A stretch of 27,813 nt of DNA from an uncultured Panacagrimonas sp. (GCA_946481265.1 CAMLNE010000008.1:1-27813); one strand, 5' to 3'. Shown: positions 1 through 9,636, numbered from the stretch's first letter. A program made the numbers and translations. The notes: generated by a model not told the origin, from the letters alone.

Positions 1-1452
1 GGTGCGCTCGAAATCATGGAAGCGCGTCGCGGAGTCCATGACGCCGCGGCGGATCGAGCGGCCCGCGTTGTTGATCAGGATGTCGACGTGGCCGAAGTCC
101 TGCAGCACCTCGGCCGCCATGCGGTCGATGTCCTTCATGTCGGACAGGTCGCAGGGATAGACGAAGGCCTCGCCGCCCGCCTTCTCGATGATCGAGCGCG
201 TCTGGTCGAGTTTCTCCTTCGTGCGCGCAACCAGGAGCACCTTGGCACCCGCCGCCGCCAGCTTCTTCGAGGTGTGGAAACCGATGCCGCTGGATGCGCC
301 CGTGACCAGCACGACCTTTCCCGTCAGCTTCTGCATCTGGCGCTGCGACACCTTCACGTCCAGGTCCAGGAACAGCTCCCAGTACTGCCACAGCTTGTCC
401 ACGTAATCGCGGACGTCGGGGCAGCGCAGGCCGGAATCCTTCAGCGCGGCGCGCGCTCGACGATCGTCGAACACCGCCTGGTTGAAAGCGTAGCCGAGTA
501 CCGACAGCGGCACGCCGATCGCGTCGGCGACCTGCCTTTTCGTGCGCTCCGGAACGGCGTTGCGCAGGCGCTTGGCCAGCGGCTTCATTGCGCGCGGAAG
601 CTTCGGCAGGTTCATCCGCTTGACGAACTCGGGGCCATGCGCGGCCTCGAGGAAAGCCTGCAGCAGGTCGCCGACGCTCGGCGAGTTCGTCTGCATCAAG
701 TGGAAGCACTCGCCGTCGAGTCCCGGCTTGTGGGCGATCGTGTCGATGGCGGCTGCCACGTAGTCCACTGGGGCGATCGCAACCTTGCCGCCCTCGATCC
801 CCAGCAGCGGCAGCCATTTGGGCACGCGATAGCTGATCTGGCGGATCGCCTTGGCGAAGTAGTACGGGCCGTCGATCTTGTCCATCTCGCCGGTCTTCGA
901 GTGCCCGACGACCACGCCTGGCCGGTACACGCGGAACGGAACGTGCGCCTCGCTGCGCACGATCGCCTCGCTCTGGTACTTGGTCCGGTAGTACGGGTGG
1001 GAGATGCTCTGGCCTTCGTCGAACATGTCCTCGGTGAACTTGCCGACGAAGTCGCTGCCCGCTACGGCGACACTCGACACATGGTGCAGCACGACGTCGC
1101 CGCCAAGGTCGTTGGCAAAGTTCACGACATTGCGCGTGCCCTGGTTGTTGACGCGATCTGCGGTCGCGTCATCCATGTTCATGTCGTACACGGCGGCGAG
1201 GTGGAACACGTGCTGCATCTTGCCCTTGAGCTTCTTGAAATCCTCCGCCGACACCAGTCCCGGCGTCGTGATGTCGCCTGTGATGATGTGCAGTCTCGAA
1301 AGCGCGTCGCCGTAGCGTTCCGCCATGTCCTCGAATTTCTCGCGCGAGGACTCGCGCACCAGCGCGTACACCTTGGCGTCCTCGCGAGCGAGCAGACGCT
1401 CGAGCAGGAACTTGCCGATGAAACCGGTGGCACCGGTGACGAGGTAATTCAT
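1..1452 (-). CDS. Two-domain SDR reductase, fatty acyl-CoA reductase-like (C-terminus off window)
   Basis: The visible 484 codons start at ATG (1452-1450), 9 nt after a GGAG ribosome site, and run off the left edge without a stop. The N-terminal half is an extended SDR/male-sterility-type NAD(P)-binding domain: the glycine motif GATGFIG lies at residues 7-13 and a YxxxK catalytic pair (YYRTK) at 154-158. A second, classical SDR domain begins near residue 375 with VLVTGASSGIG, and its NNAG motif is near residue 460. This tandem architecture, usually about 660 residues, is known from bacterial fatty acyl-CoA reductases of the Marinobacter type, which reduce acyl-CoA or aldehyde to fatty alcohol with NADPH. 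The active-site Tyr of the second domain lies outside the window. The TetR-type gene upstream, read in the same direction, may control it. The exact substrate is inferred; a generic SDR oxidoreductase is the alternative. Confidence 0.8.
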   Translation of the reverse strand, partial: MNYLVTGATGFIGKFLLERLLAREDAKVYALVRESSREKFEDMAERYGDALSRLHIITGDITTPGLVSAEDFKKLKGKMQHVFHLAAVYDMNMDDATADRVNNQGTRNVVNFANDLGGDVVLHHVSSVAVAGSDFVGKFTEDMFDEGQSISHPYYRTKYQSEAIVRSEAHVPFRVYRPGVVVGHSKTGEMDKIDGPYYFAKAIRQISYRVPKWLPLLGIEGGKVAIAPVDYVAAAIDTIAHKPGLDGECFHLMQTNSPSVGDLLQAFLEAAHGPEFVKRMNLPKLPRAMKPLAKRLRNAVPERTKRQVADAIGVPLSVLGYAFNQAVFDDRRARAALKDSGLRCPDVRDYVDKLWQYWELFLDLDVKVSQRQMQKLTGKVVLVTGASSGIGFHTSKKLAAAGAKVLLVARTKEKLDQTRSIIEKAGGEAFVYPCDLSDMKDIDRMAAEVLQDFGHVDILINNAGRSIRRGVMDSATRFHDFERT

Positions 1453-1491
1453 GAAGGTCTCCGCGGGAGCGTCCGTGTCGTGACGGCGCCT

Positions 1492-1497
1492 AGTGTA
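1492..1497 (-). promoter_or_regulatory. Possible -10 box (TACACT) for the SDR reductase gene
   Basis: Read on the minus strand, TACACT lies 39 nt upstream of the reductase ATG and is followed by a GGAG ribosome site. No good -35 hexamer is visible. It resembles the -10 elements in front of rpmH, glyQ and the aldehyde dehydrogenase gene in this window. Confidence 0.3.
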
Positions 1498-1582
1498 GAC
1501 GCGCGGATAAGTCGGACTCGGGTGTTTCGCAGCGTCTGTGCAGCGCCTCGATCCGCTCTTGAACAACCATCGCGCAAGCGCC

Positions 1583-1599
1583 CGTCACCGTAGGTGACG
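1583..1599. promoter_or_regulatory. Perfect 7-bp inverted repeat between the tetR-type gene and the reductase gene
   Basis: CGTCACC-GTA-GGTGACG is a perfect 7-bp inverted repeat with a 3-nt centre. It starts about 10 nt beyond the stop codon of the TetR-type gene and about 130 nt upstream of the reductase ATG. No T-run follows it in the direction of transcription, so an operator is at least as likely as a terminator hairpin. Its role is inferred from position only. Confidence 0.35.
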
Positions 1600-1608
1600 C
1601 GTCGCGCT

Positions 1609-2391
1609 TCAGGCCTGGCCGCGGCTGTCGTTGCGCGACACGACGATGCCGCCCAGCACGTATTCGACCACTTCGCGCATGAGCTCCTCCGGCTGTGCCG
1701 GATGATCGCGGTGATACCAGTTCGGCACATGGGCGAGCACGCCGAGGATCATGGCAGCGACCAGATCCGGATCCGCCGCGCGGAAATGGCCTTCCTTCTG
1801 ACCTTGCAGCACGATCTTGCGGATCACGGCGAAATTCTTCTTCGGTCCCTCACGCGCCCAATCGCCGATCACGCCTTTCATGCGCACGAGATCGCGGTTG
1901 AGCAAGGCGATTTCCAGCGGGTGCCGGAGAATCACTTCGACACGCGACCGGATGAACTGCTCGAGCCTTTCCACCGCCGTACCTTCCGCGGAAAGATCAG
2001 CCTCGTTGTCGAACAGGCTGCGCACGTTGTTGACCAGGCGTGCGTAGATTTCCTCTTTCGAATCGAAGTAGTGATACAGGCTGCCCTTGACGATGCCGGC
2101 CGCCTCCGCGATGTCGCTCAGCTTGGTACCGGAAAAGCCCTTGCGCCACACCACCTCGACCGCGATCTTCAGGATTTCCTCGTCGCGCGACAGGTCGCGT
2201 GCCACGGCGCGTCCCAGCCTCGGGCGGCCACGCCGGCGGCCCGTGGCGGTCTCTCGCAGGATGGCGCCAGGAGAAGAAGGCAGACGTCGCTCCGTTGCTT
2301 CCGGCGTCGGGTTCGACGTGGACCTCTCCTCCGCTTCTGACGCAGCGGGATCGTGAAGACTGACGACCTTCGGGTGATTCATCGGCATCAT
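1609..2391 (-). CDS. TetR/AcrR-family transcriptional regulator
   Basis: The longest form is 260 residues. A TetR-type helix-turn-helix covers about residues 89-110 (LSDIAEAAGIVKGSLYHYFD), followed by a helical ligand-binding and dimerisation region. The roughly 65 residues ahead of the DNA-binding domain are longer than usual and contain a basic RRRGRPR stretch common at TetR N-termini. The true start could therefore be downstream. In-frame ATGs lie at 2391, 2388 and 2382, none with a strong ribosome site. The gene lies 156 bp upstream of, and codirectional with, the acyl-CoA reductase-like gene, so control of that gene in response to an acyl ligand is plausible but unproven. Confidence 0.85.
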   Translation of the reverse strand: MMPMNHPKVVSLHDPAASEAEERSTSNPTPEATERRLPSSPGAILRETATGRRRGRPRLGRAVARDLSRDEEILKIAVEVVWRKGFSGTKLSDIAEAAGIVKGSLYHYFDSKEEIYARLVNNVRSLFDNEADLSAEGTAVERLEQFIRSRVEVILRHPLEIALLNRDLVRMKGVIGDWAREGPKKNFAVIRKIVLQGQKEGHFRAADPDLVAAMILGVLAHVPNWYHRDHPAQPEELMREVVEYVLGGIVVSRNDSRGQA

Positions 2392-2507
2392 CCAACGAGA
2401 ACGTGGGCTGGCATAGAAGACGAGAGCCGGTTCGAATGGATGGTAGCGGCTTGGGGGTGCTGGAAAACAGCCGTCGGCGCCCCGAAGCCGCGCCGATCAG
2501 CGCCCCA

Positions 2508-2526
2508 CGGCCGCAGACTGCGGCCG
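2508..2526. terminator. GC-rich inverted repeat downstream of gyrB
   Basis: CGGCCGCAG-A-CTGCGGCCG is a perfect 9-bp inverted repeat about 40 nt beyond the gyrB stop codon, in the 175-bp gap before the tetR-type gene. It could fold as a hairpin on the gyrB transcript, but no U-run follows, so it is only a weak terminator candidate. Confidence 0.3.
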
Positions 2527-2566
2527 CCGATCGACGACCCGTGGCGACGCCATTCGACGTGCACGC

Positions 2567-5002
<2,436 letters not shown>

Positions 5003-5006
5003 CTAC

Positions 5007-6086
5007 TCAATGAAGCTTGCTCAGGGCTCGAATTGTCCCATGTTCCACGTGGAACATGCCCAGATCAGCGCCGGCGAGCCCGACCGGCACTTCAAACGCC
5101 GTAACGAATTTCTGCCCTTCGTAGGCAGCCAAACCTTTGATCAGCCGCTCCTGGATTTCAGGGGCGAGCTCAGAAGCGAAATCGTCCAGCAGAAGAACCG
5201 GTGCGACGACCCCGCGGCGAATCAGCAATTCGGCCTGCGCCAATACCATTGCCGTTATCAGCAGCTTTTGCTGACCCCGGCTCACCCAGCCTTTTGCCTT
5301 TTGATCCTTGAACCGGATCTTCAATTCAGCCCGGTGCGCTCCCTGGACGGTGATTCCGAGCCGTCGATGCTGATCGAGGTTCCGATCCAGGACATCCCGG
5401 AGCGAGTCACCTTCAGGCCAGCCTTGCATCCACTCGCAGTGAATCTGGTCAGTTCCCAGCAGCCGCTCGCCCCAGCTGCGTAGGCCTGATTCGGTGCCCG
5501 CGATGTGGACACGGCGCATTCCGGTCAGTTGCTCGGCGGCCTCGACGATATCGTCGTTCCAGGCTTGTACCGCCCGGTCGTCCAACGCTGCTCGCAGCGC
5601 GCCATTCCGTTGCTTGAGCGCTCGCTGGTACCGCCGCCACACCTCGAGAAAACGATGTTCCACGTGGAACACTCCCCAGTCGACAAAGCTCCGGCGATAC
5701 GTCGGTCCCTCTTCCAGCAACCGATGCACGCCCGGATCGATCAGCTGCAACGGCATGGCACGGATGACGTCGGCGATTCGGGCAGAGCGTTCCTCGTCCA
5801 GTCGGATGTCCATTCCGTCTCGGCTCCATCCCACGCCGATCCGCCGGGTGGATTCGGCAATTGCCAGTTCCACGAAGACACTCCATTTCGGGTGCTCTGG
5901 TCCATGGATTTCGGCCATGGTCTGAGCCCGGAAACTGCGGCCCCGCCCGGCCAGAAAGAGCGCCTCGAGCAGACTGGTCTTGCCCGAGGCATTGCTGCCG
6001 ACAATGAGATTCAGCCTGGGGTGAGGTCGGATTTCCAGGCTGCGGTATAGGCGAAGGTTTTCGCCCCGAAGGAGGGCGACCACCAT
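5007..6086 (-). CDS. recF: DNA replication/repair protein RecF
   Basis: 359 residues, normal for RecF, an SMC-like ATPase that acts with RecO and RecR to load RecA at single-strand gaps. The Walker A motif GSNASGKTS is at residues 30-38, the ABC signature WVSRGQQKL lies in the C-terminal third, and Walker B (APVLLLDDFASEL) follows. The start ATG is one base after the dnaN stop codon, indicating translational coupling. The gene contains two parS-like palindromes. One encodes VFHVEH at residues 139-144, where RecF normally has a conserved WGxFHxE segment. The other encodes MFHVEH at 344-349 in the variable C-terminal tail. Confidence 0.97.
   Translation of the reverse strand: MVVALLRGENLRLYRSLEIRPHPRLNLIVGSNASGKTSLLEALFLAGRGRSFRAQTMAEIHGPEHPKWSVFVELAIAESTRRIGVGWSRDGMDIRLDEERSARIADVIRAMPLQLIDPGVHRLLEEGPTYRRSFVDWGVFHVEHRFLEVWRRYQRALKQRNGALRAALDDRAVQAWNDDIVEAAEQLTGMRRVHIAGTESGLRSWGERLLGTDQIHCEWMQGWPEGDSLRDVLDRNLDQHRRLGITVQGAHRAELKIRFKDQKAKGWVSRGQQKLLITAMVLAQAELLIRRGVVAPVLLLDDFASELAPEIQERLIKGLAAYEGQKFVTAFEVPVGLAGADLGMFHVEHGTIRALSKLH
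5039..5058. other. parS: parS centromere-like site 1 (inside the 3' end of recF)
   Basis: A perfect 20-bp palindrome has the core TGTTCCACGTGGAACA at 5041-5056. This matches the ParB/Spo0J-binding parS family consensus TGTTNCACGTGAAACA (symmetrised), and closely matches parS as known in Pseudomonas. ParB spreading from such sites directs origin segregation and condensin loading. The partner parAB genes are not in this window. Confidence 0.88.
5656..5671. other. parS: parS centromere-like site 2 (middle of recF)
   Basis: TGTTCCACGTGGAACA is the same perfect 16-bp palindrome as site 1, centred 615 bp from it and also in recF. It is read in the same frame and gives the same FHVEH residues. Location about 1.6 kb from the proposed oriC fits the known clustering of parS near origins. 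Confidence 0.88.
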
Positions 6087-6087
6087 C

Positions 6088-7188
6088 TCAGAGCCGCATC
6101 GGCATGATCACGTACTTGCTCGACGGATCACCCGACTGGTAGACGAGACCACTCGAATCGGAGTTCTTCAACTCGAGCACGATTTCGGCACCTGGAATGA
6201 CGCCGAGGGCATCGAGCAGGTAATTCACGTTGAACCCGATCTCCAGTGGCTCTCCCGCGTACCCGACCTCGACCTCCTCCTCCGCTTCCTCATGCTCCGG
6301 GTTATGGGTCTGCAGTTTCAGCAGGCCTTCCGACAACTGGAGCCGGACACCGCGAAACTTCTCGTTGGACAGGATCGCCGTGCGCGCCAGTGAACGCCGC
6401 AGGGTTTCGCGATCCGCGGTGACGCGCTTGTCTCCGTGCTCCGGGATGACGCGCTCGTAATCCGGGAAGCGGCCGTCGATGGTCTTCGTCGTGAGTCGCA
6501 CCACGTCGATATCGATCTGCACCTGGCCCTGACCGAGGACCACCTGAATATCGGCGTCGCTGTTGTCGAGCAGGCGGTTGAGTTCGAGGACGGACTTGCG
6601 CGGCAGGATCGCCTGGACCGGTTCGGCAAGGCCGGTTTCTCCGACCCGCTCGCTGAAGGCCAGCCGGTGGCCATCCGTGGCCACGGCGCGAATGCGCTTG
6701 CCATTGGCATCGATCAAAAGGCCGTTGAGGTAGTACCGCACGTCCTGCTGGGCCATAGCGAACTGGGTCTTCTCCAGCAGGCTCTTGAGTTCCGCACGCT
6801 TGAGGACCAGCGAGCGGCCACCGCTCACGGTGCCCATGGCGGGGAATTCGTCAGCCTTGAGTGCGGCCAGGGAGAACCGGCTCTTGCCCGAACGCAGGGT
6901 CACCCGGTCGGCCGAGGACTCAAGGGTGATCTCCGCTCCCTCTGGCAGGCCGCGGCAGATATCGAACAGCTTTCGAGCGGGAACCGTAACCCTGCCCGGC
7001 GCCAGGTTCTGCACCGTCGCCCTGGCGATCAACTCCATCTCCAGATCCGTCCCGGTGACGATCAGTTCGTCTTCCCGTGTTTCGAGGAGGAAATTGGCGA
7101 GGACAGGCAGGGTCTGGCGGCGTTCGACCACGCCTACGACAGCCTGGAGCGCTGTCAGCAATTCGTTTCTCCCGACCTGGATCTTCAT
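6088..7188 (-). CDS. dnaN: DNA polymerase III beta subunit (sliding clamp)
   Basis: 366 residues, the standard beta-clamp length. It opens MKIQVGRNELLTALQAVVGV and ends with the typical clamp tail YVIMPMRL. The dimeric ring tethers DNA polymerase III and other clamp-binding proteins to DNA. The three topologically similar clamp domains run through the whole protein. The start codon is on the left border of the proposed origin. The only upstream ribosome-site candidate is a weak GGGTGA. The gene is followed one base later by recF. Identification is secure from full-length similarity to the DnaN family. Confidence 0.98.
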   Translation of the reverse strand: MKIQVGRNELLTALQAVVGVVERRQTLPVLANFLLETREDELIVTGTDLEMELIARATVQNLAPGRVTVPARKLFDICRGLPEGAEITLESSADRVTLRSGKSRFSLAALKADEFPAMGTVSGGRSLVLKRAELKSLLEKTQFAMAQQDVRYYLNGLLIDANGKRIRAVATDGHRLAFSERVGETGLAEPVQAILPRKSVLELNRLLDNSDADIQVVLGQGQVQIDIDVVRLTTKTIDGRFPDYERVIPEHGDKRVTADRETLRRSLARTAILSNEKFRGVRLQLSEGLLKLQTHNPEHEEAEEEVEVGYAGEPLEIGFNVNYLLDALGVIPGAEIVLELKNSDSSGLVYQSGDPSSKYVIMPMRL

Positions 7189-7282
7189 AGCGTCACCCGA
7201 CCTTATGCTTGGTTTCTTTTAAAACACATTAATGTTAGTAAGCCCCATAGTCTGCCGGGGATAAAACTTAATAACCCTTTAA

Positions 7283-7295
7283 AATCAATATATTG
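7283..7295 (+). promoter_or_regulatory. IHF-binding site in the origin
   Basis: AATCAATATATTG matches the IHF consensus WATCAANNNNTTR at every defined position. It overlaps a 12-bp palindrome TCAATATATTGA (7285-7296). It lies inside the AT-rich segment, about 60 bp from the nearest DnaA box; IHF bending between DnaA boxes and the unwinding element is established for E. coli oriC. Confidence 0.55.
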
Positions 7296-7354
7296 AATAT
7301 AAAAACAACTACTGTCTTCCCCCCTGCCGGCGTCTGGGCGCCCTCTGCAGAAGC

Positions 7355-7398
7355 TGTGGACAGAAACATCTCTTCGCGAGATCCACAGCTTGTCCACA
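7355..7398. promoter_or_regulatory. Cluster of three DnaA-box-like 9-mers
   Basis: Compared with TTATNCACA: 7390-7398 TTGTCCACA has one mismatch (forward), 7379-7387 AGATCCACA has two (forward), and 7355-7363, read in reverse as CTGTCCACA, has two. The two forward boxes are 11 bp apart, about one helical turn, which suits cooperative DnaA binding. Confidence 0.6.
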
Positions 7399-7427
7399 TC
7401 CTGGGCCGGGCCCTGTCCATGGTTTGA

Positions 7428-8753
7428 TCAGTAGCTCAGCTGACGCAGCAGATTCTCGTAATCCTCGCGGATTCTGAGATCCGTTTGACGCAGTTCCTCG
7501 ATCTTCCGGCTGGCATGCAGCACCGTCGTGTGATCCTTTTCGAAGGCCTCGCCGATGTCGGGATAGCTGTGCTCGGTCAACTCGCGTGCCAGCGCCATCG
7601 CCACCTGGCGTGGCCTTGCGAGCATGCGCGAACGCCGGGGGGAGCGAAGATCCTTGACCGGTATGTTGTAGTACTTCGCGACCGTCGACATGATGTTGTC
7701 GATGGTCACCTTGCGCTCGTAGTGCGCGAGCATGTCCCTCAGGGTCTGACGGGCGAATTCCACCGTGATCGCCTCGCCCTGCAGCCGCATGCCGGCCGAC
7801 AAGCGCAGCAGCACACCCTCGAGTTCGCGGACATTGGACCTGACGTGCTGCGCCACGAAGAAGGCGACCTCGTTGGACAGCGACAGGCCGAACTGCTCGG
7901 CCTTGGACAGCAGGATCGCGACGCGCGTCTCGAGGTCGGGCGGTTCGACCGATACGGTCAGTCCCCAGGAAAAGCGCGATTTCAGGCGATCCTCCAGGCG
8001 ATCCAGATCTTTTGGAAAGCGATCGCAGGTCAGGATGATCTGCTTTCGGCCGTCCATCAAGCTGTTGAACGTATGGAAGAATTCTTCCTGCGTCGCGGAT
8101 TTTCCGGCGAAGAAATGGATGTCGTCGATGAGGAGGGCGTCCGCCGAGCGGTAGACCGCCTTGAACTCCTCGCTGGTGTTGTGCCGCACCGCGGAGATGA
8201 ACTGGTTCATCCACTGCTCGGACGGGACGTAGACGACCCGCGAGTTCTGGTTGCGCCGCAACAATTCATGCCCCACCGCGTGCATCAGGTGCGTCTTGCC
8301 CAGACCCGGTCCGCCATAGATCAGCAGCGGGTTGTAGGCGACGCCCGGCGATTCGGCCACCTGCTGGGCGGCCGCGCGTGCCTGCGAATTCGACTTGCCC
8401 TGGATGAAGGACTCGAAGGTGTAGCGGGGATCCAGCCGATTGCTGCTGATCAGCCGCTCGACGTCGGGGCTGTCGTCGGCGGAACCCGTGCCGTTGAGGC
8501 GGGATTCGGCGACGGCGGTGACGTCGACCTCGATATCGTCGCCGCCGCTGGCAAGCCAGGCTCGCTGGATGCGGGCGCAAAAATCCACGCGGACGCGCTC
8601 CATGACCATACGGTTGGGCGCGACCAGGACCAGGCGATCACCCTCCCGGCGCGCCTGGAGCGGCCGTATCCAGGTATTGAGCTCCGATGTGCCGAGCTCG
8701 GCCTCGAGTCTCTGCACGCACTGGGCCCAACCGTGATCGTCCACCGTCGTCAT
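7428..8753 (-). CDS. dnaA: Chromosomal replication initiator protein DnaA
   Basis: 441 residues. DnaA binds DnaA boxes, forms an ATP-dependent oligomer, melts oriC and recruits the DnaB helicase. Domain I begins at MTTVDDHGW and the linker covers about residues 80-110. The AAA+ domain has Walker A GGPGLGKT at 147-154 and Walker B LLIDDIHF at 207-214. The C-terminal DNA-binding domain has DIGEAFEKDHTTVLHASRKI. I place the start at ATG 8753 because domain I begins there; the reading frame stays open for 900 bp further upstream, but that part is antisense to rpmH, rnpA and yidD. The ribosome site is weak. A perfect DnaA box covers the presumed -35 region, suggesting autoregulation. Confidence 0.97.
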   Translation of the reverse strand: MTTVDDHGWAQCVQRLEAELGTSELNTWIRPLQARREGDRLVLVAPNRMVMERVRVDFCARIQRAWLASGGDDIEVDVTAVAESRLNGTGSADDSPDVERLISSNRLDPRYTFESFIQGKSNSQARAAAQQVAESPGVAYNPLLIYGGPGLGKTHLMHAVGHELLRRNQNSRVVYVPSEQWMNQFISAVRHNTSEEFKAVYRSADALLIDDIHFFAGKSATQEEFFHTFNSLMDGRKQIILTCDRFPKDLDRLEDRLKSRFSWGLTVSVEPPDLETRVAILLSKAEQFGLSLSNEVAFFVAQHVRSNVRELEGVLLRLSAGMRLQGEAITVEFARQTLRDMLAHYERKVTIDNIMSTVAKYYNIPVKDLRSPRRSRMLARPRQVAMALARELTEHSYPDIGEAFEKDHTTVLHASRKIEELRQTDLRIREDYENLLRQLSY

Positions 8754-8795
8754 GGCAGCGTAAAAGGTTCGAAAGGTAACGGGGGAATGCGCGAG

Positions 8796-8824
8796 TCTAT
8801 ACCGCGACCCGATACTTATCCACA
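8796..8824 (-). promoter_or_regulatory. Probable dnaA promoter overlapping a DnaA box
   Basis: On the minus strand, TGTGGA (8824-8819), a 17-bp spacer and TATAGA (8801-8796) form a plausible sigma-70 promoter 42 nt upstream of the dnaA ATG. The -35 hexamer lies inside the perfect DnaA box at 8816-8824, which would let DnaA block its own transcription. Confidence 0.45.
8816..8824 (+). promoter_or_regulatory. Perfect DnaA box TTATCCACA
   Basis: An exact match to the high-affinity DnaA box TTATCCACA in the dnaA-rpmH gap. A second, reversed box with one mismatch (read as CTATGCACA) is at 8847-8855. They could serve dnaA autoregulation or a second part of the origin. Confidence 0.75.
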
Positions 8825-8845
8825 GGCGGGCCCGGGTTGGGCTGC

Positions 8846-8875
8846 TTGTGCATAGGAAGAGCCAACCGCTACACT
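8846..8875 (+). promoter_or_regulatory. Possible rpmH operon promoter
   Basis: TTGTGC (8846-8851), an 18-bp spacer and TACACT (8870-8875) precede the rpmH ATG by 31 nt. The -35 is weak (3 of 6). It overlaps the reversed DnaA-box-like 9-mer at 8847-8855, so DnaA might influence this promoter as well. Confidence 0.35.
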
Positions 8876-8906
8876 CCGCGCCCTTTTTTCCGCGCCGAGC
8901 ATCTCG

Positions 8907-9041
8907 ATGAAACGCCCCTATCAGCCGCACGCGCTTCGTCGCAAGCGTACCCACGGTTTCCGCGCCCGCATGGCCACCGCAGGAGGCCGCAAGATCCTGG
9001 CCCGTCGCCGTGCCAAGGGTCGCACTCGCCTGACTCCCTGA
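8907..9041 (+). CDS. rpmH: 50S ribosomal protein L34
   Basis: A 44-residue highly basic protein, the normal L34 length. It reads [20 protein letters not shown] and ends with an [14 protein letters not shown] tail, matching the family pattern MKRT(F/Y)QP...[12 protein letters not shown]34 is a small protein of the large ribosomal subunit. The gene opens the plus-strand block divergent from dnaA, with rnpA starting 25 nt downstream, the arrangement seen in most bacteria. It is too short for ordinary ORF filters. The ribosome site is not obvious. Confidence 0.97.
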   Translation: MKRPYQPHALRRKRTHGFRARMATAGGRKILARRRAKGRTRLTP

Positions 9042-9066
9042 TATCGCTGCGCAGGCTGCGAATCGG

Positions 9067-9417
9067 TTGACGGGTTTCCCGCGCTCGGTTCGACTGCTTC
9101 GCCCGGCCGACTTCAAAAGAGTCATTTCGGCAGGACGCAAGCGCAGAAGCGCGAGCTTCACCGCCTTCGAGTCGGCCGGGGAGGCGGAGTCGGCGCGATT
9201 CGGCATCACGGTTGCACGCAAGACCTTGCCGCGATCGGTCGATCGCAATCGCTTCAAGCGGATCGCCCGCGAGAGTTTTCGTGGCGCCCTGCCACTTCCG
9301 CGCTGCGACGTGGTCATCATGGCCGCCATGGGCGCACGGACCACCGATCGCCGCCAGCTGGCGGCCGAGCTGCACGAATACTGGAGACGTCTGCGCGAGC
9401 GATGGCCAGCCTCCTGA
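9067..9417 (+). CDS. rnpA: Ribonuclease P protein component
   Basis: 116 residues from a TTG start at 9067. RnpA is the basic protein subunit that binds the RNase P RNA and helps it trim 5' leaders from pre-tRNAs. Family hallmarks are [16 protein letters not shown] at the N-terminus, [29 protein letters not shown] in the centre (the RNR signature) and [10 protein letters not shown] near the end. TTG is chosen because the family's usual N-terminus begins just there and no in-frame ATG lies nearby; the ribosome site is weak. The last 16 nt overlap the start of yidD. Confidence 0.95.
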   Translation: MTGFPRSVRLLRPADFKRVISAGRKRRSASFTAFESAGEAESARFGITVARKTLPRSVDRNRFKRIARESFRGALPLPRCDVVIMAAMGARTTDRRQLAAELHEYWRRLRERWPAS

Positions 9418-9617
9418 TCTTCCTGATCCGCTGCTACCAGCGCGTGCTCAGCCCCTTCATCGGTAACCAGTGCAGGTTCCATCCGACCTGCTCCCGGTAC
9501 GCGGTCGAAGCCCTGCAGAAACACGGTGCGCTTCGCGGCTCCTGGCTCGCCGCGCGGCGTGTGACACGTTGTCATCCCCTGAATGCCGGCGGTATCGATC
9601 CGGTGCCGGATCGCTAG
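9402..9617 (+). CDS. yidD: Membrane protein insertion efficiency factor YidD
   Basis: 71 residues, the normal size of this small membrane-associated family, which assists YidC-dependent insertion of inner-membrane proteins. Typical motifs are [31 protein letters not shown] and [13 protein letters not shown] with conserved cysteines. The ATG lies inside the rnpA coding region (16-nt overlap), implying coupled translation, and the stop is 19 nt before yidC. The gene order rnpA-yidD-yidC is conserved across proteobacteria. Confidence 0.95.
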   Translation: MASLLIFLIRCYQRVLSPFIGNQCRFHPTCSRYAVEALQKHGALRGSWLAARRVTRCHPLNAGGIDPVPDR

Positions 9618-9636
9618 AACAACCAACGACAGAGAC

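Larger units (their letters stand above)
7189..7427. other. oriC: Probable chromosomal replication origin (oriC), dnaN-dnaA intergenic region
   Basis: This 239-bp gap has two parts. Bases 7202-7316 are strongly AT-rich (ATTAATGT, TTTAAAATCAATATATTGAATATAA pieces), unlike the GC-rich surroundings, and look like a DNA-unwinding element containing a consensus IHF site. Bases 7355-7398 hold three DnaA-box-like 9-mers: one reversed (TGTGGACAG) and two forward (AGATCCACA and TTGTCCACA). dnaN starts on one side and dnaA ends on the other. The region must also hold any dnaN promoter. Assignment rests on composition, boxes and gene context; a skew calculation would confirm it. Confidence 0.75.

Noticed and set aside
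16..1593. A 525-codon plus-strand frame opposite the SDR reductase gene.
   Set aside because: Its translation is rich in Arg, His, Val and Leu with no recognisable domain, while the minus strand encodes clear SDR motifs. It is a mirror-frame artefact.
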